A stretch of DNA of 64,000 nucleotides from Jeotgalibacillus sp. S-D1 (GTDB taxonomy: Bacteria > Bacillota > Bacilli > Bacillales > Jeotgalibacillaceae), in NCBI RefSeq assembly GCF_004358665.1, contig NZ_SMZR01000004.1, forward strand, positions 186,001 to 250,000, read 5' to 3'. The position numbers and the translations under genes are program-made. A model generated the notes under the pieces. The model did no database searches, had not been told where the DNA came from, and was given only the letters and a program-made list of their open reading frames with translations. This document shows positions 34,841-42,467 of this stretch, one piece after another. How positions within the stretch are numbered: the first letter of the stretch is position 1; every line of letters starts with the position of its first letter.

Positions 34841-35527
34841 TTAAAGATATTCTTCGTAACGTTTTTCCAGATAGTTCTGCAGCACTGTCATGATTGAGCA
34901 TAATCCCCAGTAAATAAGGGCGACTAAAATATACATAGTCATAAAATCAAATTCCCGTCCTCCAACAATCCGCGCCTTTTGAAAAATCTCCGGTACGGTA
35001 ATCATCGCAGCAAGAGAAGATGCTTTGATAATATCAAGCTGTACGTTGGCGAGCGGGGGTGTTGCAATTCTGATGGATTGAGGCAAAATGATGCCAAACA
35101 TGGTTTGCCAGTACGTTAACCCTAACGCTTTTGAAGATTCCCATTGGCCATTATCCACTGAAGATAGAGCTGAACGAATAATTTCAGCAATATAAGCGGC
35201 ACTGTTTACACTAAAGGCGATAAGAGCTGCTTCAAGCGGGGAAAGCTGTAATCCGATAATGGGTAAACCAAAATAAAGCATGAACAGGATGACCAATATA
35301 GGGACACCGCGCATAAAGGAAATATACGTTCTTGTTGGCCAGCGAAGAATAGCATATTTTGATGTTCTTGCGATTGCCAGGAAAAACCCGATAATCAAAC
35401 CAGCAAGCATGCTCACCAAGGATATGAGTATGGTATAGCCAACCCCTTCCATAACATAGGGAAGGGAGTCAATGGCAAGCTGAGGGTCAAAAATGTAATT
35501 CCATTTAATGTCTGTCATCCTGTTCAC
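34841..35527 (-). CDS. Polar amino-acid ABC transporter permease
   Basis: This is a 228-residue permease of the HisM/GlnP/TcyB family for polar amino acids. It has an N-terminal membrane segment after SLPYVMEGVGYTILISL and the EAA loop ALGLTYWQTMFGIILPQSIRIATPPL near residues 135-160. The start follows AGGGGGTGAACAGG. It lies 24 bases behind the binding-protein gene, as in the yckB-yckA pair of B. subtilis, which also lacks an ATPase gene. It must borrow an ATPase encoded elsewhere, or the ATPase has been lost. The substrate is unknown, possibly cystine or another amino acid. Confidence 0.9.
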   Translation of the reverse strand: MNRMTDIKWNYIFDPQLAIDSLPYVMEGVGYTILISLVSMLAGLIIGFFLAIARTSKYAILRWPTRTYISFMRGVPILVILFMLYFGLPIIGLQLSPLEAALIAFSVNSAAYIAEIIRSALSSVDNGQWESSKALGLTYWQTMFGIILPQSIRIATPPLANVQLDIIKASSLAAMITVPEIFQKARIVGGREFDFMTMYILVALIYWGLCSIMTVLQNYLEKRYEEYL

Positions 35528-35551
35528 CCCCTATTAAAGCAGATCAATGTT

Positions 35552-36406
35552 TTATTCCTCAAAATCAATATCAGGCTCCTGTGTTACGTCTGCGCCAGCA
35601 AAAAACTTGGCTGAAATTTCGGCGATGGTGCCATCTTCCAGCATTTCATCCAGCACGCCATTTACATTTTCGATCAATTCTTTATTGTCTTTATTCATAA
35701 CCATGCCAGCTTCAGACGGACTGTACTTTAAATCCGGATGGATGGTAATATCCAGCTCTGGAAAGGCTTCGAGTGCAAGTGTTTGAAGGTAATAATCATT
35801 TAAAATGACATCTGAATTTCCCACATGAACGTCCCGGAGATATTCTTCATTTGTTGCGTTATCGTAGATTTTTTCCACTGCTCCATATTTTCTTGCGATA
35901 TCCATATAAACGGATGTAGCGGCACCGGCAGCCATTTTTCCTTCCAGATCCTCAAAGGTTTTAATGCCTGAAAGGTCATCTTTTCGCACAATAGCGGTTC
36001 CGTAGGAATATTTGATTGGAGTGGAGAAAGCAAATTTATCCTTGCGGTCTTCCGTAATTTCAATATCATTTGCTGCAATATCAACTTGGCCGGAATTCAC
36101 AGCAGTCAGCATACCGTCAAATCCTATTTCCTCAAAATCAACTTCCAGATCAAGCCGTTTCGCCATTTCCTTTACTACCTCAACTTCAAAGCCGGTCAAT
36201 TCTTCCGTCTTTTCATCGTAATACGAAGTAGGGTAAAGGGTTCCGGAAGTTGCTACGTTCAGGACGCCTTCCTCCTGGATGTCGTCCCATGCGGTTGATT
36301 CTTCGTTATCATTACTACCGCTATTGCTGCCACAAGCAGCTAAAAGAGCCGCAGACAGCATACACGCAGTCAGTGCCCATTTCTTTTTATCAAAAAATAC
36401 CTTCAC
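35552..36406 (-). CDS. Amino-acid-binding lipoprotein
   Basis: This is the solute-binding protein of the amino-acid importer, 284 residues, SBP family 3. The lipoprotein signal ends at LLAACGSNSG, with Cys at residue 25. The mature domain shows the family pattern: GVLNVATSGTLYPTSYYDEKTEELTGFEVEV split over two strands, then EIGFDGMLTAVNSGQVDIAANDIEITEDR. It should hand amino acids to the permease encoded next. The ATG is preceded by GAGGAGGC. The ligand cannot be told; cystine-type binding proteins are among the nearest in motif. Confidence 0.92.
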   Translation of the reverse strand: MKVFFDKKKWALTACMLSAALLAACGSNSGSNDNEESTAWDDIQEEGVLNVATSGTLYPTSYYDEKTEELTGFEVEVVKEMAKRLDLEVDFEEIGFDGMLTAVNSGQVDIAANDIEITEDRKDKFAFSTPIKYSYGTAIVRKDDLSGIKTFEDLEGKMAAGAATSVYMDIARKYGAVEKIYDNATNEEYLRDVHVGNSDVILNDYYLQTLALEAFPELDITIHPDLKYSPSEAGMVMNKDNKELIENVNGVLDEMLEDGTIAEISAKFFAGADVTQEPDIDFEE

Positions 36407-36603
36407 AGCAGTTAAGCCTCCTCTATTTATAATCCTTTAAAAACATAGCATTGAAGTTGGGTATAGGGCAAGTGCCAGATACTGCTGGTTTTTACAGCTG
36501 ATAAGTCCCTGCGGCAGTCCCTGGTTTCTTCGCTGACTAGAAAATCCGTTGACTTAAATTATCCGGGGCTCATACTATGACAGTGGATGGCACAAGACAC
36601 CAA

Positions 36604-36643
36604 AAGAATGCTCTCACGAAAAAAAATTCGTGAGAGCATTCTT
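36604..36643. repeat. Long perfect hairpin (17-bp arms)
   Basis: The arm AAGAATGCTCTCACGAA (36604-36620) is perfectly complementary to 36627-36643. It can terminate transcription from the oxidoreductase gene on the minus strand. It is a sister of the hairpin at 29135, with compensatory changes in the arms. Confidence 0.85.
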
Positions 36644-36686
36644 AATATTTATACAGAATTATTGAATTCTTTTGGTCACCTACGCA

Positions 36687-36823
36687 GGTTCATTGCAGCG
36701 GAAGGTGGCGACTCCTGCGGGATGCAGCGGGAGAGGTGAGACGCTGAAGATGCGCAGCATCAAAGTGGCTCACCCCCGCCCCGCGGAAAGCGCCGCCTGC
36801 AGCGGAAATGAACCGGCTTTTTT
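36687..36823. repeat. Dispersed 128-bp imperfect palindrome, copy A
   Basis: The element runs from GGTTCATT (36687-36694) to AATGAACC (36807-36814) and then a T run. Inside are ACTCCTGCGGGATG, CCCCGCGGAAAGC and CTGCAGCGGAAAT, all also present in the copy at 49894, which has exactly the same 128-bp length. The GC content is far above that of the surroundings. Similar GC-rich repeats are common between Bacillaceae genes; their function is not established. Confidence 0.75.
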
Positions 36824-36871
36824 ATTTGGACATTGTAGTGGTTCACTATTATTCGGTATTCGGTTATGGGT

Positions 36872-37858
36872 CTATCGCCGCTTATCCAGTGGATAAACAA
36901 TGCCAATTTGCTGGCGGATGGTCTGCAGAAGAGCGACCACGTTTAGGGACAGTTCATGGGTATTAATAGAAGACTCGATTTGACCGTTTTCATAGGCACG
37001 CACAAATTCCTCAAGTTCATAAGCCATTGGCGCTTTTGACTGCTCGACTGTCAAGTCTTCACTGCCGCCTTCTTTGGTTATTCTCCGTACCCCGTCCGGG
37101 CTGCCGATATGCGAGATATGAAGTGCAGCTTCTTCACCTGCTATTTCACTTGGCAGATAGCTGTTTGTAATCTTTGAGAAGGTAATGACCGCATTCATTT
37201 CGCCATAGCTGAGCAGGACCATTCCCTGTCCGTCAACCCCGGTATGTAAATTCGTGCTGATCGCTTTTACTTCTTCAGGCATTCCAAAAAGTTTAACTAA
37301 CGGGTACAGGGTATAAACGCCAAGATCCATTAAAGAGCCGTTCGCCATCTCAGGCTTAAATGCGTTCTGGATATCGCCAGCTTTAAATTTGTCGTAGCGG
37401 GAAGAATATTGTCCGTAGTGGGCACTGTACTGGCGAATTGCGCCAAGGGAAGGAAGTAATTCCTGCACTCGTTTAAAGTTAGGCATGAGTGTTGATTTCA
37501 TTGCTTCCATCAGAAGAACGCCATTTTGTCTGGATGCCTGAACCATTTTTTCTGCCAGGTCATAGGTAGCCGTTAATGGTTTCTCGCACAAAACAGGAAT
37601 TCCGGCTTCTAAGCATTCAATCGTTTGTTCATGATGCACAGCATTAGGCGTGGCGATATATACTCCATCAATCTCGCCGCTATTGCACATTTCTTTCATT
37701 GAAGTATAAACGAAGGGAATATTGTGTTTACTGGCAAAAGCCGAGCCTTTTTCATTTGAGCGTGAACATACAGCCTGTATGTCAACAGAATCAACATCTT
37801 TTGCTGCCTGGATAAGTGTATCGGTAATCCAATTGGTTCCTACAACACCAAGTCTCAT
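36872..37858 (-). CDS. Gfo/Idh/MocA oxidoreductase, YulF-like
   Basis: This is a 328-residue NAD(P)-dependent sugar-type oxidoreductase. The Rossmann start is RLGVVGTNWITDTLIQAA, the conserved dinucleotide/substrate motif is CEKPLTATYDLAEKM near residue 92, and MEAMKSTLMPNFKRV and GSLMDLGVYTLYPLVKLFG follow in the C-terminal domain. These features resemble B. subtilis YulF of the same length. The substrate is probably a sugar or cyclitol but cannot be fixed. The gene is monocistronic on the minus strand; a long hairpin and a dispersed repeat lie downstream. Confidence 0.87.
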   Translation of the reverse strand: MRLGVVGTNWITDTLIQAAKDVDSVDIQAVCSRSNEKGSAFASKHNIPFVYTSMKEMCNSGEIDGVYIATPNAVHHEQTIECLEAGIPVLCEKPLTATYDLAEKMVQASRQNGVLLMEAMKSTLMPNFKRVQELLPSLGAIRQYSAHYGQYSSRYDKFKAGDIQNAFKPEMANGSLMDLGVYTLYPLVKLFGMPEEVKAISTNLHTGVDGQGMVLLSYGEMNAVITFSKITNSYLPSEIAGEEAALHISHIGSPDGVRRITKEGGSEDLTVEQSKAPMAYELEEFVRAYENGQIESSINTHELSLNVVALLQTIRQQIGIVYPLDKRR

Positions 37859-38032
37859 TGTAAGGTCACCATCCTCTCAGTGGTATTTTCAAATGAAGTG
37901 TATCTCTAAACCACCTAACTGTACAAGTATTAAAGAAGTTTTAATGAATTAAAACAATTTTACTGAATTAAATTGAATTAACAGATTCTTCGGTCTATAA
38001 TGGTTGAATTCTATTAAAAAGGTGTGAGAGAA

Positions 38033-38959
38033 ATGGGTCAATTGACGAGAGTTAGTAGATTTGCAGGCAAAACATTTGCCTTTTGGGTGTTATTAATAGG
38101 AATTATTGCCTTCATTATACCGGAAAGCTTCACCTGGATTTCTCCTTACATCAATAGTTTACTGGGAGTCATCATGTTTGGAATGGGTATGACGTTAACA
38201 CCGCAGGATTTTAAGGCAGTGGCCAGGCAGCCAAAAAGCGTCCTGGTGGGTGTGGCCGCTCAGTTTACAGTGATGCCTTTAATCGCTTTTGGCCTGGCAA
38301 AACTATTTCAGCTGCCGCCTGAGCTTGCAGTAGGCGTCATTTTAGTAGGGTGCTGCCCCGGGGGTACAGCATCAAATGTCATTACATATTTAGCAAAGGG
38401 GAACACTGCGCTATCTGTTGCAGTGACATCTGTCTCCACTTTACTTGCGCCAGTGTTAACGCCAGCCCTTATATTTGTTTTTGCAAGCCAATGGCTTAAT
38501 GTATCCTTCACCAGCATGTTTATCTCTGTATTGCAGGTCGTGCTTGTTCCTGTTGTACTTGGAATAGCTGTCCGTTCACTACTGAAGGAAAAAGTGGAAC
38601 AGGCCATTCCGGTAATGCCTCTCGTGTCTGTCGTTGCAATTGTTGCGATTGTAGGGGCTGTTGTTGGAGGGAACAAAGAACAAATTATTTCAACCGGTTT
38701 ATTGGTTTTCTCTATCGTGATCTTACATAACGGATTGGGACTTCTTATTGGGTTTTTGCTTGCAAAAGGAATGAAGCTCGATTTGTCCAGTCAAAAAGCG
38801 GTATCGATTGAAGTTGGCATGCAGAACTCAGGATTGGGTGCTGCACTGGCAATCGCACATTTTAATCCCGCTGCTGCGGTGCCAAGCGCCATCTTCAGCC
38901 TTTGGCATAATGTATCCGGGCCAATTTTAGCGACGATCTGGAATCGGAAAAGCAAATAG
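38033..38959 (+). CDS. BASS-family Na+-dependent transporter (PanS/YocS type)
   Basis: This is a bile acid:sodium symporter (BASS) family membrane protein, about 308 residues with some ten helices. Conserved stretches include GVIMFGMGMTLTPQDFKAVARQPK near residue 50, VGCCPGGTASNVITYLAKGNTALS near 110 and VGMQNSGLGAALAIAHF near 265, which are the sodium-site crossover regions. Bacterial members import pantoate or other organic anions. The ATG at 38033 lies eight bases after AAAAAGGTG; a GTG three codons earlier falls within that site. It ends at a terminator made from a short repeat copy. Confidence 0.88.
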   Translation: MGQLTRVSRFAGKTFAFWVLLIGIIAFIIPESFTWISPYINSLLGVIMFGMGMTLTPQDFKAVARQPKSVLVGVAAQFTVMPLIAFGLAKLFQLPPELAVGVILVGCCPGGTASNVITYLAKGNTALSVAVTSVSTLLAPVLTPALIFVFASQWLNVSFTSMFISVLQVVLVPVVLGIAVRSLLKEKVEQAIPVMPLVSVVAIVAIVGAVVGGNKEQIISTGLLVFSIVILHNGLGLLIGFLLAKGMKLDLSSQKAVSIEVGMQNSGLGAALAIAHFNPAAAVPSAIFSLWHNVSGPILATIWNRKSK

Positions 38960-38997
38960 TTCGCAGTTATCTTTCAGAACATACTTCTCCAGTAAAG

Positions 38998-39037
38998 GGT
39001 CGGTTCATTTCCGCGGAAATGAACCGGCCTTATTTTT
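38998..39037 (+). terminator. Terminator formed by a minimal dispersed repeat
   Basis: CGGTTCATTTCC pairs perfectly with GGAAATGAACCG and is followed by GCCTTATTTTTT. The arms equal the outer ends of the 128-bp element (GGTTCATT...AATGAACC) without its interior. Confidence 0.85.
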
Positions 39038-39122
39038 TACAACGACATCTCACCGTGGGGGACTTTTTAAAGGAAAAAGGGTGGTTAGAATCGAATAGAA
39101 ACAGTATGCAGGAGGGATGAAG

Positions 39123-39545
39123 ATGATTAGAGAATGTACAACGCAGGAACAATGGAAAGAGGCTTTTCCGTTAATGAAACAGCTGCGTACGCATCTGAAT
39201 GAAGAGGAGTTTTTAACACTTGTTGAATTAGCAGTGAACGAGAATCATTACCGCTTGTTTGGGGTATGGACAAATAACATGCTTGCAGGAGTAGTCGGGT
39301 TTATGCCTATGACCACCTTGTATTACGGAAGGTACATCTGGATATGTGACCTTGTAACCGATTCATCCCTGCGATCCAGAGGATATGGAATTAAATTGCT
39401 GAAATTTGTTGAGAACTACGCCAAAGAACATGATATTTCCAAAGTCGCTTTATCATCCGGGCTCCAAAGAAAAGAAGCCCATCGATTCTATGAAGAAAAG
39501 GGACATTATGACCGGGTTAGCTTTGTGTTTAAAAAAGATCTCTGA
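39123..39545 (+). CDS. GNAT acetyltransferase
   Basis: This is a small GNAT acetyltransferase of about 140 residues. The acetyl-CoA binding region is visible in VTDSSLRSRGYGIKLLKFVENYA, and the last strand region is HRFYEEKGHYDRVSFVFKKDL. The ATG at 39123 is preferred because the GGAGGG site sits directly against the earlier ATG at 39117. It is followed after 22 bases by the FusB-like gene, so they are probably co-transcribed. The acceptor substrate is unknown. Confidence 0.85.
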   Translation: MIRECTTQEQWKEAFPLMKQLRTHLNEEEFLTLVELAVNENHYRLFGVWTNNMLAGVVGFMPMTTLYYGRYIWICDLVTDSSLRSRGYGIKLLKFVENYAKEHDISKVALSSGLQRKEAHRFYEEKGHYDRVSFVFKKDL

Positions 39546-39567
39546 TGCTGAATGAAAGGAGTTTCCC

Positions 39568-40206
39568 ATGGAGCCGTTTATTAAAAATCATCAATTTAAC
39601 CTTATAAAACATCAGGCAGCACTCCTTCAAAAACAAGTCCATGGCATTATTGACCAGGATGTAGAGACGGCAGTACGAGCAGAGGCAGAATCAAAGGTTT
39701 TGTCTGCATTTGATGAATTAACTGATGAACAAAAATCAATTCTCTCAGACATTTTCTTTCTTAATACAGAAGAGGAACGATTTGAATTTTTAAAACGACT
39801 GTCACCTTTTCGTCGATCATTTCCTGTTCTCGATCAGCTGGAAGTAAAAAAACTGTTTTCTTATGTTAAAAAGCTGAAGCTGCCGGTGTTAAAAGAGATC
39901 GACTTCACTTCTGTCACCTACTTAGGCTGGAAAGATATTGGAGCCAGCAGGCACTATCTTATTTACAATTTAAAGGGGAAGCTGATCGGCGTGGAGGGGA
40001 GATATGTAATCTCTACAAAAAAGGGAATTTGTGAAATCTGCAACCGGTACGGTGATGTCGCGTTCATGTCAGTTTCAAGCCGCAAGTCAGGTGCAGAAAA
40101 AAATAAATCCTTCGGTAAATATATGTGTTATGACACGAAGGATTGCAATCTTTACATACAAAATCCCGAAAAACTGGAAGCATTCATCCAACAATTAATT
40201 CCTTAA
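39568..40206 (+). CDS. FusB/FusC-family EF-G-binding protein
   Basis: This 212-residue protein has the length and layout of FusB: a helical N-terminal bundle (about residues 1-100) and a C-terminal domain with four cysteines, C155-x2-C158 and C187 ... C193, suited to the treble-clef zinc finger of the family. The stretch KGICEICNRYGDVAFMS is characteristic. FusB-type proteins bind elongation factor G and free it from ribosomes stalled by fusidic acid. The start follows GAAAGGAG. It is intrinsic chromosomal rather than on a mobile element here. Whether it confers resistance is unknown. Confidence 0.87.
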   Translation: MEPFIKNHQFNLIKHQAALLQKQVHGIIDQDVETAVRAEAESKVLSAFDELTDEQKSILSDIFFLNTEEERFEFLKRLSPFRRSFPVLDQLEVKKLFSYVKKLKLPVLKEIDFTSVTYLGWKDIGASRHYLIYNLKGKLIGVEGRYVISTKKGICEICNRYGDVAFMSVSSRKSGAEKNKSFGKYMCYDTKDCNLYIQNPEKLEAFIQQLIP

Positions 40207-40274
40207 ACCGATAAAATGAAACAATTTAAGGGCCCATACGTAAACCAAATATAGAGTTGATCGGAGGGAATGCA

Positions 40275-41252
40275 ATGGAACAAAACGAAAAGGTGAAGGA
40301 GTTAGTGGATTATTATGAAGCTATGCGCAAAAAATATAAATGGCGGGCGGATAACGGTGCACTCATGATGATCGCCTCTCAGTATGTGGGGAGCAGCCAG
40401 GCATTTAACATGGAGAAATATATTGAATTAGTGGAATTCATCAAGCAGGAATCCAGCGCTTTTTCATATATTCAATCAACTCTCCGTTTTACATTAGCAG
40501 GACTTTTGCTGAATCAGCCGGCCGATCCAAAAGAAGCATTTAAAGAAATTCAGCAATGCTATGACCTGTTGATCGGGGTGGGATTTCAGCGCAGTCCGCA
40601 CAGCTATATTGCGGCATACGCTTTATTTATGGGGAAAAATGATGATGAGGACTTTACGGTTCATGTTAAGCGGGCGAAGGAAATGTACAATGGCATGAAA
40701 AAACAGCATTTTTTCCTGACTTCCCATGAGGATTACCCGCTTGCTGTTTTACTAGCTGAGGCAGAAGGAGAGAGCAGCCAGCTTCTGGAGGATATGACGT
40801 ATTATTATGATGAACTTCATCTGGTTCTCTGGAAAGGAAACAACCGTCAATTTCTTTCTCAAATTTTGACATACGGCAAACATGAAAACCGCCAGTTTCT
40901 TATTCAGAATACCTTGACCTGGATGGATGATTTAAAGGTGCAGGGCTTTAAGCTCCGCGGACTTCATCTGCCTATCGTCGGTGTTTTGAGCTTAATCAGC
41001 ACGCCATCTCGATTGCTGCCAAAAATAAAGGACCTTTATGAAGAAATGATCAGCATCAGTAAATTCAAATGGTATAAAGACCATTGCTTCATGATCGCTG
41101 TCAGAATGGTCGTTCAAGATGAGATTAATGAAAATCGGATGCTTGATGTAGGGCTCGCAACGACTGTTGAATCCATTCTTCAGGCCCAGCAGGCGGCTGT
41201 AATTGCCACCATGAGTGCCGCAACTGCAGCGAGTTCTTCGCAAGGGGGATAA
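40275..41252 (+). CDS. DUF4003 family protein
   Basis: This is a cytosolic protein of about 325 residues that matches the Bacillus DUF4003 family. It is largely helical, with conserved WRADNGALMMIASQYVGS near the start and SYIAAYALF in the middle. A glutamine/alanine-rich tail (ILQAQQAAVIATMSAATAASS) closes it. The ATG at 40275 follows CGGAGGGAA at good spacing; a TTG six codons earlier lacks such a site. No catalytic residues can be named and no function is known. It precedes a GNAT gene by 32 bases and may share a transcript with it. Confidence 0.85.
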   Translation: MEQNEKVKELVDYYEAMRKKYKWRADNGALMMIASQYVGSSQAFNMEKYIELVEFIKQESSAFSYIQSTLRFTLAGLLLNQPADPKEAFKEIQQCYDLLIGVGFQRSPHSYIAAYALFMGKNDDEDFTVHVKRAKEMYNGMKKQHFFLTSHEDYPLAVLLAEAEGESSQLLEDMTYYYDELHLVLWKGNNRQFLSQILTYGKHENRQFLIQNTLTWMDDLKVQGFKLRGLHLPIVGVLSLISTPSRLLPKIKDLYEEMISISKFKWYKDHCFMIAVRMVVQDEINENRMLDVGLATTVESILQAQQAAVIATMSAATAASSSQGG

Positions 41253-41284
41253 GTAATTTAAAGACAAGTAAAAGGAATGGTCAA

Positions 41285-41839
41285 ATGACGACAAGTGACG
41301 TATTGCTTCGGCCTGTAAAAGAGGAAGATCTGAGAGAGCTGTGGAAGCATATTTATCAGGAAAAATCTCCTGAATGGAAAAAGTGGGATGCACCTTATTT
41401 CCCGCATGAGCAAATCTCTTTTGAAACATTTCATAAGAAAAGAGAGAGTCTGATTGATTCAGATGATTTTTGGGCCATTGTTGTAAATGGTGAGATTATC
41501 GGCAGCGTCAGCTACTATTGGGAACACAAGCCGTCTCAATGGCTTGAAGCCGGGATTGTCATTTATAATCCGGGCTATTGGAACGGCGGTTATGGTACAG
41601 AAGCACTTCGCCAGTGGATAACCAGATTGTTTACAATAATGCCTCTTGTACGGGTAGGGTACACCACATGGTCAGGCAATGAACGCATGATTAAGGTAGG
41701 CGAAAAACTTGGGATGAAAATGGAGGCACGATTAAGAAAGTGCCGGTATTATAACGGAATCTATTATGATTCGATTCGCATGGGTGTCCTCCGTGAAGAG
41801 TGGAAACATTTAGAAGGAAAAAATTCAGTAAATCAGTAG
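41285..41839 (+). CDS. GNAT acetyltransferase, RimJ/RimL type
   Basis: This is a 184-residue GNAT acetyltransferase. It starts with the RimJ/RimL-like LLRPVKEEDLRELWKHIY and has GIVIYNPGYWNGGYGTEALRQWI as the acetyl-CoA segment (residues 98-120), followed by SGNERMIKVGEKLGMKMEARLRK. It resembles YdaF/YjcK-type enzymes that acetylate N-termini or small amines. AAAAGGAATGG precedes ATG. It is the last gene before the Fur-controlled small transcript. The substrate is unknown. Confidence 0.87.
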   Translation: MTTSDVLLRPVKEEDLRELWKHIYQEKSPEWKKWDAPYFPHEQISFETFHKKRESLIDSDDFWAIVVNGEIIGSVSYYWEHKPSQWLEAGIVIYNPGYWNGGYGTEALRQWITRLFTIMPLVRVGYTTWSGNERMIKVGEKLGMKMEARLRKCRYYNGIYYDSIRMGVLREEWKHLEGKNSVNQ

Positions 41840-41865
41840 ACAAATAAAGAAATTGTGTATACAAT
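41837..41865 (+). promoter_or_regulatory. Sigma-A promoter of the Fur-linked small transcript
   Basis: TAGACA (41837-41842) and TACAAT (41860-41865) each match consensus in five of six bases and are exactly 17 bases apart. Transcription would begin near 41872. The -35 box overlaps the end of the upstream gene. Confidence 0.65.
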
Positions 41866-41870
41866 AATAA

Positions 41871-41885
41871 TGAAAATCATTCTCA
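41871..41885 (+). promoter_or_regulatory. Fur box
   Basis: TGAAAATCATTCTCA matches the 7-1-7 Fur consensus TGATAATnATTATCA at 12 of 14 informative bases. It covers the predicted transcription start, the expected place for iron-dependent repression. Confidence 0.75.
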
Positions 41886-41931
41886 TTTAAAGAAACTGAA
41901 CTAACCAGTTCATTAATCAGGGAATGAATAA

Positions 41932-42015
41932 ATGTCGCTGATTCTGACACAACTAACCTGCCGGTTGATTCGTTCGCGCCGGATTAATCGGAGTGTGACA
42001 ACACAGGTTATCTGA
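41932..42015 (+). CDS. Small arginine-rich protein, 27 residues (candidate)
   Basis: An ATG eight bases after AGGGA opens 27 codons: MSLILTQLTCRLIRSRR then INRSV and a polar end. It has five Arg, one Cys and no acidic residue, so it is strongly basic. Together with the Fur box it recalls the small Fur-regulated basic proteins of B. subtilis (FbpA/B/C), which assist an iron-sparing RNA, but I see no specific sequence match. The DNA has internal symmetry (AACCTG / CAGGTT; CCGG repeats), so an RNA function or a leader-peptide role, with Cys as the sensed residue, is also possible. Confidence 0.5.
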   Translation: MSLILTQLTCRLIRSRRINRSVTTQVI

Positions 42016-42038
42016 ATAAAAGCGGCACCCCCTCTCTT

Positions 42039-42075
42039 ATCACCTTCCGTTGTGCAGCGGAAGGTGATTTTGTAT
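42039..42075 (+). terminator. Terminator of the Fur-linked transcript
   Basis: Perfect 11-bp arms ATCACCTTCCG (42039-42049) and CGGAAGGTGAT (42058-42068) are followed by TTTGTATTT. A C-rich single-stranded segment, CACCCCCTCTCTT, lies just before it. Confidence 0.75.
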
Positions 42076-42113
42076 TTCACGAAATAAAATTGGAAAAAAT
42101 AATTCGATAACCC

Positions 42114-42142
42114 TTGATTATTTTTACTAAGTAATGTACTGT
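42114..42142 (+). promoter_or_regulatory. Possible promoter of the metI-metC S-box
   Basis: TTGATT (42114-42119) and TACTGT (42137-42142) are 17 bases apart, about 115 bases before the aptamer. A nearer promoter could exist but I did not find one with both boxes. Confidence 0.4.
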
Positions 42143-42256
42143 ATATGAATGTTAGACAATATTCTGACAAAAGAAACGCGACTCATTTACCGCCTTTCTG
42201 GCTATTAAAGAATATTTTCTTAAAATCGTGAATACGATAGAAAACTTCATACTGAC

Positions 42257-42365
42257 AACTTATCTAGAGAGGTTGAGGGACTGGCCCTTTGACACCTCAG
42301 CAACCAGCCACATTTGGCACGGTGCTAATTCCAGCAGGTTATTCTGAAAACCTGGACGATAAGGA
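42257..42365 (+). ncRNA. SAM-I riboswitch (S-box) of metI-metC
   Basis: All S-box landmarks are present: CTTATC closing stem (42259-42264) with GATAAG at 42358-42363, AGAGAGGTTGAGGGACTGGCCC, CAGCAACCAGCC and CGGTGCTAATTCC. SAM binding favours the downstream terminator and turns the methionine genes off. Confidence 0.96.
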
Positions 42366-42384
42366 GAAAATCGAATGTTAATTC

Positions 42385-42415
42385 GGACCTTCTTCTTATA
42401 AGAGGGTCCTTTTTG
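42385..42415 (+). terminator. S-box terminator of metI-metC
   Basis: The arms GGACC-TTCTT and AAGAG-GGTCC end in TTTTTG, 20 bases after the aptamer. It forms the OFF state when SAM is bound. Confidence 0.9.
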
Positions 42416-42467
42416 TTTATAAACTAAAATCCACCATAAAGAATGCTGATCGGGGAGGAAATTTAAC

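Noticed and set aside
41913-42170. An 85-codon minus-strand reading frame over the Fur-linked transcript
   Set aside because: It has no ribosome binding site, crosses the terminator hairpin, and its arginine-rich stretch is only a mirror of the plus-strand ORF caused by the inverted symmetry of the DNA.
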